Positions 37,187-46,715 are shown, counted from the stretch's first letter. The stretch is DNA of 64,000 nucleotides from Methylovirgula sp. (GCF_037200945.1 NZ_JBBCGP010000001.1:1052501-1116500), one strand, 5' to 3'. Translations and numbers: made by a program. Notes: generated by a model from the letters alone, not told the origin.

Positions 37187-38377
37187 ATGGATATTCATGA
37201 GTATCAGGCCAAGCAATTGCTGGCGCAATTCGGCGTCGCCGTTGCGCCAGGTGCGGTGGCCTTTACGCCAGAGCAAGCGGTTTATGTTGCAACTGAACTT
37301 GGTGGCTCGCGCTGGGCAGTAAAAGCGCAGATTCATTCCGGTGCGCGCGGCAAGGCGGGCGGCATCAAACTCTGCTCGCATTATAAGGAAGTGCGCCAGG
37401 CGGCGCATGATCTCCTCGGCAAGCGGCTCGTCACGATCCAGAACGCGCCGGACGGCCAACCGGTCCAGCGCGTCTATATCGAAGTCGCTGCGGCGTACGA
37501 AAAGGAATTCTACCTCGGCTTCGTGCTTGATCGTAAGACCGAGCGCGTCCGCGTCATCGCCTCGCAGCATGGCGGCATGGAGATCGAAGAGATCGTCAAG
37601 ACCGATCCCAATGCGGTGATCCAGATCGTCGTCGAGCCGGCCGTCGGTCTTCAGGCTTTCCAGGCGCGCGAAATTGCCTTCGCGCTCGGGCTGAACATCA
37701 AGCAGGTCGCGCGCGCGTCAGCCGTCATCCTCGCCTCCTATCGCGCCTTCCGCGATTGCGACGCGCTGATGCTCGAAATCAACCCGCTGGTGCTGACCGC
37801 CGACGACAAGATCATCGCGCTCGATGCGAAAATGTCGTTCGACGATAACGCGCTCTTCCGCCGGCCCAACATCGCCGCCATGCACGACGCCTCACAGCAG
37901 GATCCGCGCGAGGCGCAGGCGGCGGAGCACAATCTCAATTACATCGGTCTCGAAGGCGAGATCGGCTGCATCGTGAACGGCGCCGGCCTGGCCATGGCGA
38001 CGATGGACATGATCAAGCACGCCGGCGGCAACCCGGCGAACTTCCTTGATGTCGGCGGCGGCGCCTCGCCCGAACGTGTGGCAACCGCCTTCCGTCTCGT
38101 CCTCTCGGACGAGAACGTGAAGAGCGTGCTCGTCAACATTTTCGCCGGCATCAACCGTTGCGACTGGGTCGCCGAAGGCGTCGTTCAAGCGGTGAAAGAG
38201 ACGGAAATCAAAGTTCCGCTCATCGTCCGTCTTGCGGGCACCAATGTCGAAGCCGGCCGCAAGATCATCAAGGAAAGCGGCATTCCGATCATCAGTGCCG
38301 AAACTTTGGGGGAAGCGGCAAACAAGGCTGTCGCCGCCTGCCGCGACCACAAAGCCTCGCTCGCCGCAGTACAATGA
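37187..38377 (+). CDS. mtkA: Malate-CoA ligase beta subunit (malate thiokinase)
   Basis: Serine-cycle enzyme forming malyl-CoA from malate, CoA and ATP. 396 residues from ATG 37187. ATP-grasp start MDIHEYQAKQLLAQFGVAVA, VKAQIHSGARGKAGGIKLC, LMLEINPLVLT and the CoA-ligase part FLDVGGGASPERVATAF, NIFAGINRCDWVAEGV. It resembles SucC but sits with mtkB and mcl, which favours malate as substrate. First gene of the cluster. Confidence 0.93.
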   Translation: MDIHEYQAKQLLAQFGVAVAPGAVAFTPEQAVYVATELGGSRWAVKAQIHSGARGKAGGIKLCSHYKEVRQAAHDLLGKRLVTIQNAPDGQPVQRVYIEVAAAYEKEFYLGFVLDRKTERVRVIASQHGGMEIEEIVKTDPNAVIQIVVEPAVGLQAFQAREIAFALGLNIKQVARASAVILASYRAFRDCDALMLEINPLVLTADDKIIALDAKMSFDDNALFRRPNIAAMHDASQQDPREAQAAEHNLNYIGLEGEIGCIVNGAGLAMATMDMIKHAGGNPANFLDVGGGASPERVATAFRLVLSDENVKSVLVNIFAGINRCDWVAEGVVQAVKETEIKVPLIVRLAGTNVEAGRKIIKESGIPIISAETLGEAANKAVAACRDHKASLAAVQ

Positions 38378-38387
38378 GGGACGCACC

Positions 38388-39299
38388 ATGAGCATTCTGA
38401 TCGACGAGAAAACCCGAATTATCGTACAGGGCATCACCAGCGAGAAGGCGACCTTCCACGCGAAGGACATGATCTCCGCCGGCAGCAACATCGTCGGCGG
38501 CGTGGTGCCCGGCAAGGGCGGCCGCACGCACATCGGCCTGCCGGTCTTCAACACCGTCAAGGAAGCGGTGAAAGAAGTCGGCGCCGAAGCCTCGATCACC
38601 TTCGTGGCGCCGTCCTTCGCTGCTGACGCCATCATGGAATGCGCGGATGCGGGCATCCGGCTCGTCTGCTCGATCACCGACGGCATCCCGGCGCAGGACA
38701 TGATGCGCGTGAAGCGCTATCTGATGCGCTATCCCAAGGACAAGCGCACGATGATGGTCGGGCCGAACTGCGCCGGCATCATCAGCCCCGGCAAGGCCAT
38801 GCTCGGCATTATGCCACCGCAAATCTACATGCGCGGCACGGTCGGCGTGATCTCGCGCTCCGGCACGCTCGGCTACGAAGCCGCGGCGCAGATGAAGGCG
38901 CTCGGCATCGGCATCACCACCAGCGTCGGCATTGGCGGCGACCCGATCAACGGCAGTTCCTTCATGGATCACCTCGCTCTCTTCAATGAAGATGATGAGA
39001 CCGAGGCCGTGTTGATGATTGGTGAGATCGGCGGCCCGCAGGAAGCCGAAGCCGCGGCCTGGGTGAAGGACAATATGGTAAAACCTGTGGTTGGCTTCGT
39101 CGCCGGCCTCACAGCGCCAAAAGGTCGCCGCATGGGTCACGCCGGTGCGATTATCTCCGCCGTCGGCGATAGCGCCGCAGAGAAGTCCGAGATCATGCGT
39201 TCCTATGGCCTGACCGTCGCGCCAAGCCCGAGCGAGTTCGGCGCGACCATGGCGCAGATTCTGGCGAAGAGTCAGTCTTTACACCGCGCTTCGGCCTGA
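38388..39299 (+). CDS. mtkB: Malate-CoA ligase alpha subunit
   Basis: CoA-binding and phosphohistidine subunit, 303 residues from ATG 38388. CoA-binding NIVGGVVPGKGGRTHIGLPV, VGPNCAGIISPG, GVISRSGTLGYEAA, and the active His in RRMGHAGAII. 10 nt after mtkA. SucD-like in fold; substrate inferred from neighbours. Confidence 0.93.
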   Translation: MSILIDEKTRIIVQGITSEKATFHAKDMISAGSNIVGGVVPGKGGRTHIGLPVFNTVKEAVKEVGAEASITFVAPSFAADAIMECADAGIRLVCSITDGIPAQDMMRVKRYLMRYPKDKRTMMVGPNCAGIISPGKAMLGIMPPQIYMRGTVGVISRSGTLGYEAAAQMKALGIGITTSVGIGGDPINGSSFMDHLALFNEDDETEAVLMIGEIGGPQEAEAAAWVKDNMVKPVVGFVAGLTAPKGRRMGHAGAIISAVGDSAAEKSEIMRSYGLTVAPSPSEFGATMAQILAKSQSLHRASA

Positions 39300-39320
39300 G
39301 GGCAAGGTCGCGAACCATCA

Positions 39321-39350
39321 GGGCGGGATGAATAATCATCCCGCCCTTTT
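39321..39350 (+). terminator. Terminator between mtkB and mcl
   Basis: 11-bp perfect stem GGGCGGGATGA/TCATCCCGCCC, loop ATAA, then TTTT. 21 nt after mtkB and 26 nt before mcl, so it may lower mcl expression relative to mtkAB. Confidence 0.8.
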
Positions 39351-39375
39351 ACTTTAACTTTGAGAGGGACGACCC

Positions 39376-40347
39376 GTGAGCTTCACCCTGGTGGAGCAGG
39401 CGCGCGCGCGCCTGCAGCGTTCGGAACTGGCCGTGCCTGGGTCAAACCCCGGCATGTTCGAAAAAGCGGCGGCCTCGAAAGCCGACATCATCTTCCTCGA
39501 TTGCGAGGACGCCGTCGCACCTGACGATAAAGAGCAAGCCCGCAAGAACATCGTCGCCGGCCTCAACGAGGTCGATTGGGGCAACAAGGTCATGATGGTG
39601 CGCATCAACGGCCTCGATACGCATTATATGTATCGCGACGTGGTCGATATCGTCGAAGCCTGTCCGCGCCTCGACATGATCCTCATTCCCAAGGTTGGCG
39701 TGCCAGCCGACGTCTATGCCGTCGATATGCTCGTCACCCAGATCGAACAGGCAAAGAAGCGCGACAAGCGCATCGGCTTCGAGGTCCTGATCGAAACCGC
39801 ACTCGGCATGGCCAATGTCGAGGCCATCGCCCAATCGAGCAAACGGCTTGAAGCGATGTCCTTCGGCGTTGCCGATTACGCAGCGTCGACCCGCGCCCGC
39901 ACGACCGTCATCGGCGGCGTCAATCCCGATTACGGCGTCCTGACCGACAAGGACACCAAGGGCCACCGCGAATATTTCTGGGCCGACCAATGGCACGCGG
40001 CACAGACGCGGATGATGGTCGCCTGCCGGGCTTATGGCCTGCGGCCGATCGACGGCCCGTTCGGCGATTTCGGCGATCCGGACGGCTACAAGGCGGCGGC
40101 GCGACGCGCCGCGGTGCTCGGCTACGAGGGCAAATGGGCGATCCATCCCTCGCAGATCGATCTCGCCAACGAGGTCTTCAGCCCGTCCGAGGCTGAAGTG
40201 ACCAAGGCGCGCCGCATCATCGAAGCCATGGACCAGGCGGCGAAAGAGGGCAAAGGCGCCGTCTCGCTCGACGGCCGCCTGATCGACATCGCCTCGATCC
40301 GCATGGCCGAGGCGCTGCTCACCAAAGCCAAAGTGGTCGGAAACTAA
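39376..40347 (+). CDS. mcl: Malyl-CoA lyase
   Basis: Cleaves malyl-CoA to glyoxylate and acetyl-CoA, the step that closes the serine cycle. 323 residues, GTG start 39376. CitE-type barrel: RSELAVPGSNPGMFEKAA, DIIFLDCEDAVAPDDKEQAR (metal Asp/Glu), IGFEVLIETALGMANV, MSFGVADYAAS and GKWAIHPSQIDLAN. Complements the two upstream ligase genes. glyA, hpr, sga and ppc are not in the window. Confidence 0.94.
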   Translation: MSFTLVEQARARLQRSELAVPGSNPGMFEKAAASKADIIFLDCEDAVAPDDKEQARKNIVAGLNEVDWGNKVMMVRINGLDTHYMYRDVVDIVEACPRLDMILIPKVGVPADVYAVDMLVTQIEQAKKRDKRIGFEVLIETALGMANVEAIAQSSKRLEAMSFGVADYAASTRARTTVIGGVNPDYGVLTDKDTKGHREYFWADQWHAAQTRMMVACRAYGLRPIDGPFGDFGDPDGYKAAARRAAVLGYEGKWAIHPSQIDLANEVFSPSEAEVTKARRIIEAMDQAAKEGKGAVSLDGRLIDIASIRMAEALLTKAKVVGN

Positions 40348-40356
40348 CGCCTGATC

Positions 40357-40379
40357 CCGAAAAGTTGCCGACTTTTCGG
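40357..40379. repeat. Short palindromic repeat after mcl
   Basis: Stem CCGAAAAGT/ACTTTTCGG with loop TGCCG, flanked by TGATC and GATCA. Same element type as the one at 61289-61311; likely also terminates mcl transcription. Confidence 0.7.
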
Positions 40380-40470
40380 AGAGAGATCATGTGTCGATCT
40401 AATAAGACGACATCGTTTGCCTCCGCGCTGGGCCTCCGCTAGAAGCGGAATCGACCAGCGAGGAGGCATC

Positions 40471-41742
40471 ATGGCCGATCCCGAATCGAGCGAAGAAACG
40501 CCGGACGACAAGCCGACAGTCGCACCGGATTATTCCGCCAACGCGTTGCGGCGTGAACCGGCCACGATTGAGGGCAAAGCGCGGGATTTAACCGCGCCGG
40601 AGCCCGAGACTGCCGAAGAGCTGGAAACCGAACTGGGGCACCTGCCGCCGGAACCGGCTGCCGCCGAACACCCCTTCGATCCTCTTCCGGACTTGGAGAC
40701 CGCGGCGGACATACCGCCAGAGACGCCAGCGCCGGCTGCCGACGCCGCGAAAGGCCGCGGCGGTATTCTTTCACCCGCGCTGCTCGCGCTCGTCATTGGC
40801 GCGGCGGCGGGCTTCGGCGGCGCTTATGGCTTGCGCTTCATCGACAAGTCGGATTCCAAGATCGATCTCTTGGGCGAACGCGTCGATGCGCTGGAACAGC
40901 AACAGAAGGCGGCGGCTGCGCTGACGACGGCGCAGGCCGATCTTGCCAATCGCGTCACGGCGATCGAGACGCGAGCGCACGACGATTCTGCGGGCTTCGC
41001 AGCTTTGCGTGGCGATATCGAAAGGCTGACAACACAGAAGCCCGGAACGGCGTCCGCCGGCGCGCCCGCCGATCTCGGGCCGCTGAAACAGCAATTGAGC
41101 ACGCTACAGGATAAACTTTCGTCCCTGACTGCGCAGGTCAGCGATCTCGGCGGAAAAGTCGCCGCCCAACAAAACCAGGTCGCTTCGGTCCAGCATCTCG
41201 CAACGCAGGTCGCAACCGCACATGCCGGCGACGAAGCCGCCGCCATCATCGCCGGGAGCCTGTTACGCAAGGCCGAGGTCGGCACACCCTTCGCCGACGA
41301 CCTGACCGCACTGGAGAGCCACGGCATCGACAAGGCCCAGCTTGCGAACTTGCAAGCGGCCGGCGCCACCGGCGTCGCGACCGCCGGCGAGCTTTCCAAG
41401 CAATTTGCCGCCGAGACCGACGCCATCCTCGCCACCGCGCCCACACCCAAAGCGCGCGGTTTCCTCGACCGCCTCATGAAGGACACCGAGGGCCTCGTCC
41501 GCGTGCGCAAGATTGGCGACACGACAGGCGACGACCTCGCCGCGCACGTCGCCCGCATCCAGAACGCGCTCGATGCCGGTTCGGTCGACACGGCCTACCA
41601 GCAATGGACGAGCCTGCCCGATGCCGCGAAACAGAAATCGCAAGCTTTCGGTCTCGCGGCGAAAACGCGTCTCGACACGATTGAGGCGGCACGCGCAATC
41701 GAGTCCGAGGCGCTTGCCAGCCTCGGTAGGGCCAAATCTTGA
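40471..41742 (+). CDS. Mitofilin/HemX-like membrane protein
   Basis: 423 residues from ATG 40471 (GAGGAGG upstream). A ~110-residue acidic Pro/Glu-rich cytoplasmic start, one membrane helix (LLALVIGAAAGFGGAYGLRF), then a long periplasmic coiled coil (LGERVDALEQQQKAAAAL...) and a helical C-terminus (AQLANLQAAGATGVATAGEL). This is the COG4223 arrangement usually found next to hemY. hemC and hemD are not adjacent here. Confidence 0.82.
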   Translation: MADPESSEETPDDKPTVAPDYSANALRREPATIEGKARDLTAPEPETAEELETELGHLPPEPAAAEHPFDPLPDLETAADIPPETPAPAADAAKGRGGILSPALLALVIGAAAGFGGAYGLRFIDKSDSKIDLLGERVDALEQQQKAAAALTTAQADLANRVTAIETRAHDDSAGFAALRGDIERLTTQKPGTASAGAPADLGPLKQQLSTLQDKLSSLTAQVSDLGGKVAAQQNQVASVQHLATQVATAHAGDEAAAIIAGSLLRKAEVGTPFADDLTALESHGIDKAQLANLQAAGATGVATAGELSKQFAAETDAILATAPTPKARGFLDRLMKDTEGLVRVRKIGDTTGDDLAAHVARIQNALDAGSVDTAYQQWTSLPDAAKQKSQAFGLAAKTRLDTIEAARAIESEALASLGRAKS

Positions 41743-41836
41743 ACCGGATGCCGGCGTGTGCCGCCGTATGGCGGCGCATCGGCGATCCTGTGGTAGCCTC
41801 GCGTCGGGTGATCCGTCCGTAACCTGAGTATTGCCG

Positions 41837-43405
41837 ATGATCCGCGTTCTGATCTTTCTGCTTCTTCTCGCCGCCGCGGCGCTCGGCATCTCGTGGGTCA
41901 CCAATCACCCCGGCGACATTTCGCTGACCTGGCAGGGCTATAATATCGAGACGAGCGTCGCCGTCGCGGCGGGAATCGTCGCGGTCATTGCGCTGGCATT
42001 GGCTCTGGTTTTCGGCGGCCTCGGCTATTTGTGGAACATGCCCTCGCGGCTGTCGGAGCGCGCCAAGCGGCGGCGCACGGAAAAGGGCTATGCGGCACTC
42101 TCACGCGGCATGATCGCGGTCGGCGCCGGCGATGCACAGCTCGCGCGCAAATCCGCGACCGAAGCCAATCGGCACCTCGAAAGGGAACCGCTGACGCTGC
42201 TGCTGGGCGCGCAGGCGGCGCAACTCTCCGGCGATCGCGCCGCGGCCGAAGCGGCTTTCAATAAACTCACCGCCGAACCGGCGACACGGCTGCTTGGCTT
42301 GCGCGGGCTGCATATCGAAGCGCAGCGGCGCGGCGACCAGGCCGCCGCGCTGCATTTCGCCGAAGAAGCGCACAAGCTCGCACCGCTCTCATGGTCGACC
42401 AAAGCCGTGCTCGACCATCGCGCCGCGCAGGGCCAATGGGACAATGCGTTGGCCGTCCTCGACCGGCAGATCAGCGCCAAGCTCATCGACAAGGCGACGG
42501 GCGAACGCCAGCGTGCCATCATCGAAACCGCGCAGGCGCAGGAAAAGGAAGCCGAGGGCGAGTGGGAGCAGGCACTGGTCCTCGCGCGCAAGGCGGTGAA
42601 CCGCGCGCCGGACCTCGTCCCCGCCAATGTCACGATGGCGCGGATCCTCGCCCGCCGGGGCGAATTGCGGAAAGCGGCAAAGGTCGTCGAAACGGCGTGG
42701 GACCGTCAGCCACATCCCGACCTCGCCGACGTCTATCTCGATCTGCGGCCGGGCGATTCCAATGCCGACCGTCTCGCCAAGGCGCGCGCGCTGGCGAAAA
42801 TTCGGCCGAGCGATCCGGAAAGCCACGTCATCGTGGCCCGCGCTGCGCTGGCGGCGCGCGATTTCGCCGCCACGCGCGAGGCAATGGCGCCGCTGATCGG
42901 CGAAGATGAACGCCCGACACAGCGCATGTGCCTGATCATGGCCGAACTCGAAGATCGCGACACCGGCGACGAAGGCAAGGTGCGCGAATGGCTCGCCCGC
43001 AGTGCCCGCGCGCCGCGCGATGCGGTCTGGATGGCCGACAGGATCGCCGCCTCGAAATGGGCGCCGATCTCGCCCGCGACCGGCCGGCTCGATGCCTTCG
43101 TCTGGCAGCAGCCGACGGAGCAGCTCGGCGCGCCGATCGAGCCGGAATCCTGGATCGCGCATGCCGAGACTTCGCCTCGCCTCGTTGCCCCCGAAAGCCC
43201 GGCGCAGGCGCCGGCTACCACCGCAAGCGAGACGCCCGCGGAGCCGGAAATCATCCCGCCGCCCAAGGTTGAGACCGTGGCCCGCGGCAACGGCGCCGCG
43301 CCGGGACAAAAAGTGATCTTCCCGATGCCGGCCGCCCCGGATGACCCGGGCGCGGAAGACGAGACGGACGAGGCGGAAAATTCGAGCCGGGTCGGCTTCC
43401 GCTAG
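41837..43405 (+). CDS. HemY-like TPR membrane protein
   Basis: 522 residues from ATG 41837. Two N-terminal membrane helices (VLIFLLLLAAAALGISW and VAAGIVAVIALALALVF), HemY_N domain, then tetratricopeptide-like helical repeats (QLARKSATEANRHLEREPLT, ALVLARKAVNRAPDLVPANV). A Pro/Ala-rich tail ends the protein. Associated with haem synthesis by gene context in proteobacteria; biochemical role unsettled. Confidence 0.85.
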   Translation: MIRVLIFLLLLAAAALGISWVTNHPGDISLTWQGYNIETSVAVAAGIVAVIALALALVFGGLGYLWNMPSRLSERAKRRRTEKGYAALSRGMIAVGAGDAQLARKSATEANRHLEREPLTLLLGAQAAQLSGDRAAAEAAFNKLTAEPATRLLGLRGLHIEAQRRGDQAAALHFAEEAHKLAPLSWSTKAVLDHRAAQGQWDNALAVLDRQISAKLIDKATGERQRAIIETAQAQEKEAEGEWEQALVLARKAVNRAPDLVPANVTMARILARRGELRKAAKVVETAWDRQPHPDLADVYLDLRPGDSNADRLAKARALAKIRPSDPESHVIVARAALAARDFAATREAMAPLIGEDERPTQRMCLIMAELEDRDTGDEGKVREWLARSARAPRDAVWMADRIAASKWAPISPATGRLDAFVWQQPTEQLGAPIEPESWIAHAETSPRLVAPESPAQAPATTASETPAEPEIIPPPKVETVARGNGAAPGQKVIFPMPAAPDDPGAEDETDEAENSSRVGFR

Positions 43406-43491
43406 AGCGGGATTGCGAAAAGTCGGGACCGGTTTTTCGACCCAATCAAGTTTACGCAAATTGCGACCGGTTATCTGCCAAATCCCGCTCT
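43404..43491. repeat. 88-bp element with 11-bp terminal inverted repeats
   Basis: Ends AGAGCGGGATT and AATCCCGCTCT are exact inverted repeats; the interior holds CGAAAAGTCGGGACCGGTTT. Begins inside the hemY-like stop codon. Looks like a non-autonomous RIME/MITE-type repeat. Confidence 0.7.
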
Positions 43492-43581
43492 CATTAGGGA
43501 ATCGCTTTAACGCGGGATGCGGTTGCCAAATCGGCCGCATCCGGCATAAGAGAGGCGCGCGGGCGCTCAGGCGCCGCCGAG

Positions 43582-43657
43582 GCCGCAATAGCTCAGCTGG
43601 TAGAGCACGTCATTCGTAATGACGGGGTCGGGGGTTCGAATCCCTCTTGCGGCACCA
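43582..43657 (+). tRNA. tRNA-Thr (anticodon CGT)
   Basis: 76 nt; acceptor GCCGCAA/TTGCGGC, anticodon loop with CGT in CATTCGTAATG, T arm GGGTTCGAATCCC, encoded CCA. Confidence 0.97.
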
Positions 43658-43909
43658 TCTGTTTCTAATCCATCCGCCAAAAGAGATTGCTGGTTTTTGC
43701 GTTTCCATGGATCAGGCACGCCAGCGTCCTTATTCATAAATTGAGCGTCGAATGCTCGCGCTTAGTCCCCGTCGGAGCGACGAGCGGTCAATCTTTTTTC
43801 AGTCTGCGTATTGACGCCGCCCCATCGGAGAACCATTTCCATGACACGATGCTGGTATATACAAGTAAATGACTTGCCCGCCGGATCGTTCTGCTCAGGA
43901 GTTCATGCA

Positions 43910-44344
43910 ATGAACACATCCCATTATCTCACGGCTTTCGCTTTGGCCGCAGCGCTCGCCAACACGGCAACTGCAGGATGGGCGGCCAGCCGGCTCGACA
44001 CCATCAACGTCTCGGCCGATGAAACATCGCCGGCCGACCGGGCACCCGCACTCGGCGGCAAGCCTTTCGTCGTCGAGCATCAAGCGACCGGTCAGCGTTT
44101 CGTAGCTCACGCTCACGGCACGGCGGAAAATCCGTTGGCGGATCGCGCAGCGGCCCTTGGCGGCGAGGCTTTTACGGTGAAGAGCGCCGAAGGAGGCCGG
44201 TATCACGCGGTACGACAAACCAATGCCGAAGTCTCTCAGGCTGCCGGTAATCCGCTCGCTGAGCGAGCCGCAACTCTCGGCGGCAAGGCGTTCACAGTAG
44301 AACAGGGCGCTGCGCAGCCAGCCTTTTTGGCGCGCTTCAATTGA
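43910..44344 (+). CDS. Exported protein with three internal repeats
   Basis: 144 residues from ATG 43910, with CAGGAG upstream. Signal peptide (LTAFALAAALANTATAGWAA). Three repeats share ADRAPALGGKPFVVE, ADRAAALGGEAFTVK and AERAATLGGKAFTVE, each preceded by SPADR/NPLAD/NPLAE-like linkers and spaced about 40-45 residues. No known domain recognised. Probably periplasmic. Confidence 0.7.
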   Translation: MNTSHYLTAFALAAALANTATAGWAASRLDTINVSADETSPADRAPALGGKPFVVEHQATGQRFVAHAHGTAENPLADRAAALGGEAFTVKSAEGGRYHAVRQTNAEVSQAAGNPLAERAATLGGKAFTVEQGAAQPAFLARFN

Positions 44345-44450
44345 CATGATCTGATATTTAATGCGCGGCCAACTCGGCCGCGCATTTGCGTTGTTAGCTC
44401 GGACTGCAAAATCCCGCACAACCAATCAGATGCAGCTATTTTTTCGGCGA

Positions 44451-44921
44451 TTATTTCTTGAGCGCGGAGAAGTGCTCGAACGCTTCGCGGAATTCCGAGC
44501 TCGACAGGCTGATTAACACCGAACGCAGTTCTTCCGCGCGTTTGGCGCCGAAAGCTTTTTCGAAACGATCCTGGGCGTTGCGCCAGAGTTCAGCCGTATA
44601 TTTCAACTTCTTCACACCGGCCTTAGTCAATGTGGCGCGCTTTGCCCGGCCGTCCGCGGGATCCGGCACGATTGCAACCAGGCCCTCGCGTTCAAGCGGC
44701 TTCAGCGAGCGCCCGAGCGCCGACAAATCCATCACCATCGCCTGCGCCATTTCGCCAAGCGTCGGCGCGTCCATCACCTGGATCGTGTAAAGCAGCGTGT
44801 GCTGCGTCGCGCGTAGGCCGCTCGGCGCCAGCACATCGTCGTAAAGCTGGCCCAGCATGCGTGCCGTCTGCCGGATCGCGCCATTGTTGCATGGCATAAG
44901 ATTCGTCGCTGTTTCACCCAT
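44451..44921 (-). CDS. MarR-family transcriptional regulator
   Basis: 156 residues from ATG 44921. Winged-helix core: AIRQTARMLGQLYDDVLAPS, TLGEMAQAMVMDLSALGRSL (recognition helix) and VPDPADGRAKRATLTKAG wing. Divergent from the hydrolase gene at 45145, so it likely controls that gene and itself. Two direct TATACAAC copies at about 44,957-44,992 in the shared upstream region could be operator parts. Confidence 0.87.
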   Translation of the reverse strand: MGETATNLMPCNNGAIRQTARMLGQLYDDVLAPSGLRATQHTLLYTIQVMDAPTLGEMAQAMVMDLSALGRSLKPLEREGLVAIVPDPADGRAKRATLTKAGVKKLKYTAELWRNAQDRFEKAFGAKRAEELRSVLISLSSSEFREAFEHFSALKK

Positions 44922-45144
44922 GCTGAAAATCCGCTCTCGATTGTCTGCACATAATTTATACAACGAAAAAAAATATTCAAGTCATATACAACTGATTTTC
45001 CACGCAGAAGTCTTGGCTTGTGCGCACAGATGCGGAAACTTCACAAAGATCGCCTTGCCAACGCCTCCGCCTCGTGTAATTACTTGCATATGCTAGTTAT
45101 TAGCTGACGGGCATATTTCAACCGTCTACAAGTAGGAGGAACCA

Positions 45145-45996
45145 ATGGCCACCGACAATATCACCGCCGTGAACGCGCCCAATCTTTTCATCGATGCCAC
45201 CAACGGAATTCGTTACGCCTATCGCCGTTTCGGCAAGAGCGGTGGCGTGCCGCTCATCCTGATGCAGCACTTTCGCGGCAATCTCGACTTCTGGGATAAT
45301 GCTCTTCTGGACGCGTTTGCGGCTGAGCGGGAGATCATCGCGTTCGATAATACCGGCGTTGCGGCAACGAGCGGCAAGACGCCCGACAATGTGAGGCAGA
45401 TGGCGCGTGACGCTATTTCATTCATTGAGGCGCTGAAATTCGAGACGGTCGACATCCTCGGATTCTCGCTTGGCGGATTCGTCGCGCAGGACGTCACCCT
45501 GCTGCGCCCCTACCTCGTTCGGAAATTGATCCTCGCGGGCACTGGACCACAGGGCGGCCCCGGTATGCATGGCTGGGTCAAGGACATCGCTGACGCGGCG
45601 CGCAAGGCCGATAGTGGCGGCGCCGAGCTCGCCTACATCATGTTCAAAGGGACTCCGACCAGCCAGGCGAAAGGCCAGGAATATCTCGGCCGCTTCATGG
45701 CGCGCCGGACAGACCGCGACGCGGGTGGCACATTACAGACGCGCGACGCGCAATATGATGCTGTCGTGGATTGGGGTATCCCGGATCATAGCAAGCTGCA
45801 GCGTCTTGCCGCCATCGAGCAGCCGACGTTCGTTGCAAGCGGTGATGACGATCGCATGCTGCCGCCTCGCCTCGCCTACATCATGGCCGGGCTGATCCCA
45901 AACGCGCAGATCAAAATCTATCCCGATGCCGCGCACGGATTTCTCTGGCAGCATCATCGGGAATTTGCCGCGGACGTGAACAGCTTCCTTGGGTAA
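45145..45996 (+). CDS. Alpha/beta hydrolase
   Basis: 283 residues, TAGGAGGAACC upstream of ATG 45145. Nucleophile elbow GFSLGGFVAQ (Ser near residue 107), oxyanion-region LILMQHFRGNLDFWD, acid in ASGDDDRMLPPRLAYI and catalytic His in YPDAAHGFLWQH. No signal peptide. Substrate unknown; pairing with a divergent MarR gene suggests response to a small organic or oxidant. Confidence 0.88.
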   Translation: MATDNITAVNAPNLFIDATNGIRYAYRRFGKSGGVPLILMQHFRGNLDFWDNALLDAFAAEREIIAFDNTGVAATSGKTPDNVRQMARDAISFIEALKFETVDILGFSLGGFVAQDVTLLRPYLVRKLILAGTGPQGGPGMHGWVKDIADAARKADSGGAELAYIMFKGTPTSQAKGQEYLGRFMARRTDRDAGGTLQTRDAQYDAVVDWGIPDHSKLQRLAAIEQPTFVASGDDDRMLPPRLAYIMAGLIPNAQIKIYPDAAHGFLWQHHREFAADVNSFLG

Positions 45997-46102
45997 ACAG
46001 ACGGCGCTTCGGTCGCGAACACGCAGCGGCTCAATGCAGCCGAGCCGCTGCAAAATCACCTTAAATTAGCAATGTCGGGGTAGTGCGGTTCCCGCGTGGG
46101 AA

Positions 46103-46315
46103 TTATTGCGCGCGAGCGCCGCTCTTCAGATGCAGCCAAAGCGCCGGATCGTAGCGGCCCTGAAAATCCAGCATATGCGCCGAGACCTTTTCTTCGGTGT
46201 CGGGAATGATAACGCATTGGCGCGCTTTTATGGCTTCAGCCGTGCGCTTGAATTTCGGGAAATCATATTCCGCCTTTGTGTGGTTCCAACGCTTAAAGGC
46301 GTGAACAATAATCAT
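46103..46315 (-). CDS. Small hypothetical protein
   Basis: 70 residues from ATG 46315: MIIVHAFKRWNHTKAEYDFP then KFKRTAEAIKARQCVIIPDT and a C-terminal DFQGRYDPALWLHLKSG. Compact alpha/beta character, intact. Not recognised. Confidence 0.55.
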   Translation of the reverse strand: MIIVHAFKRWNHTKAEYDFPKFKRTAEAIKARQCVIIPDTEEKVSAHMLDFQGRYDPALWLHLKSGARAQ

Positions 46316-46502
46316 GAAGTTTCCCGTTCGCTGAAGCGGCCTATCGACCAATCTGGAGGAAAGCGGCATGCGGCGTGCCCGAAAAATTCAAGGCCGCCGC
46401 CGCCGTTCGACGCACACCAAACCGCCAGTACATCCGTGGTCGGTTCGATCTTGCGAAGAGATATTTAGCCGCCGCGAATTGCGCGAAGCGGCAGGGCAAA
46501 AA

Positions 46503-46715
46503 TCAGCCCAAAACCTTCAGATTGCTGGCCGACATCTTGCCGCTTCTCTGGTCGGCGGCGAGATCGAAATCCACCTTCTGACCTTCTTGCAGATTGTTGA
46601 TGCCGGCGCGCTCGAGTGCACTGATGTGCACGAACGCGTCTCTGCTGCCATCATCCGGCGCAATAAAACCATAGCCCTTATCGGAATTGAACCACTTCAC
46701 GGTCCCCGTCGTCAT
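46503..46715 (-). CDS. cspA: Cold-shock protein
   Basis: 70 residues from ATG 46715. Single OB-fold with RNP1 KGYGFIAPDD and RNP2 DAFVHISALE, start TGTVKWFNSDKGYGF. RNA chaperone binding single-stranded nucleic acid. It has a gene-free upstream region of about 250 bp, as expected for a structured csp leader, though none could be folded here. Confidence 0.94.
   Translation of the reverse strand: MTTGTVKWFNSDKGYGFIAPDDGSRDAFVHISALERAGINNLQEGQKVDFDLAADQRSGKMSASNLKVLG

Noticed and set aside
37187..39299. Succinyl-CoA synthetase sucCD
   Set aside because: Same superfamily, but adjacency to malyl-CoA lyase and the MtkA-type N-terminus favour malate-CoA ligase.
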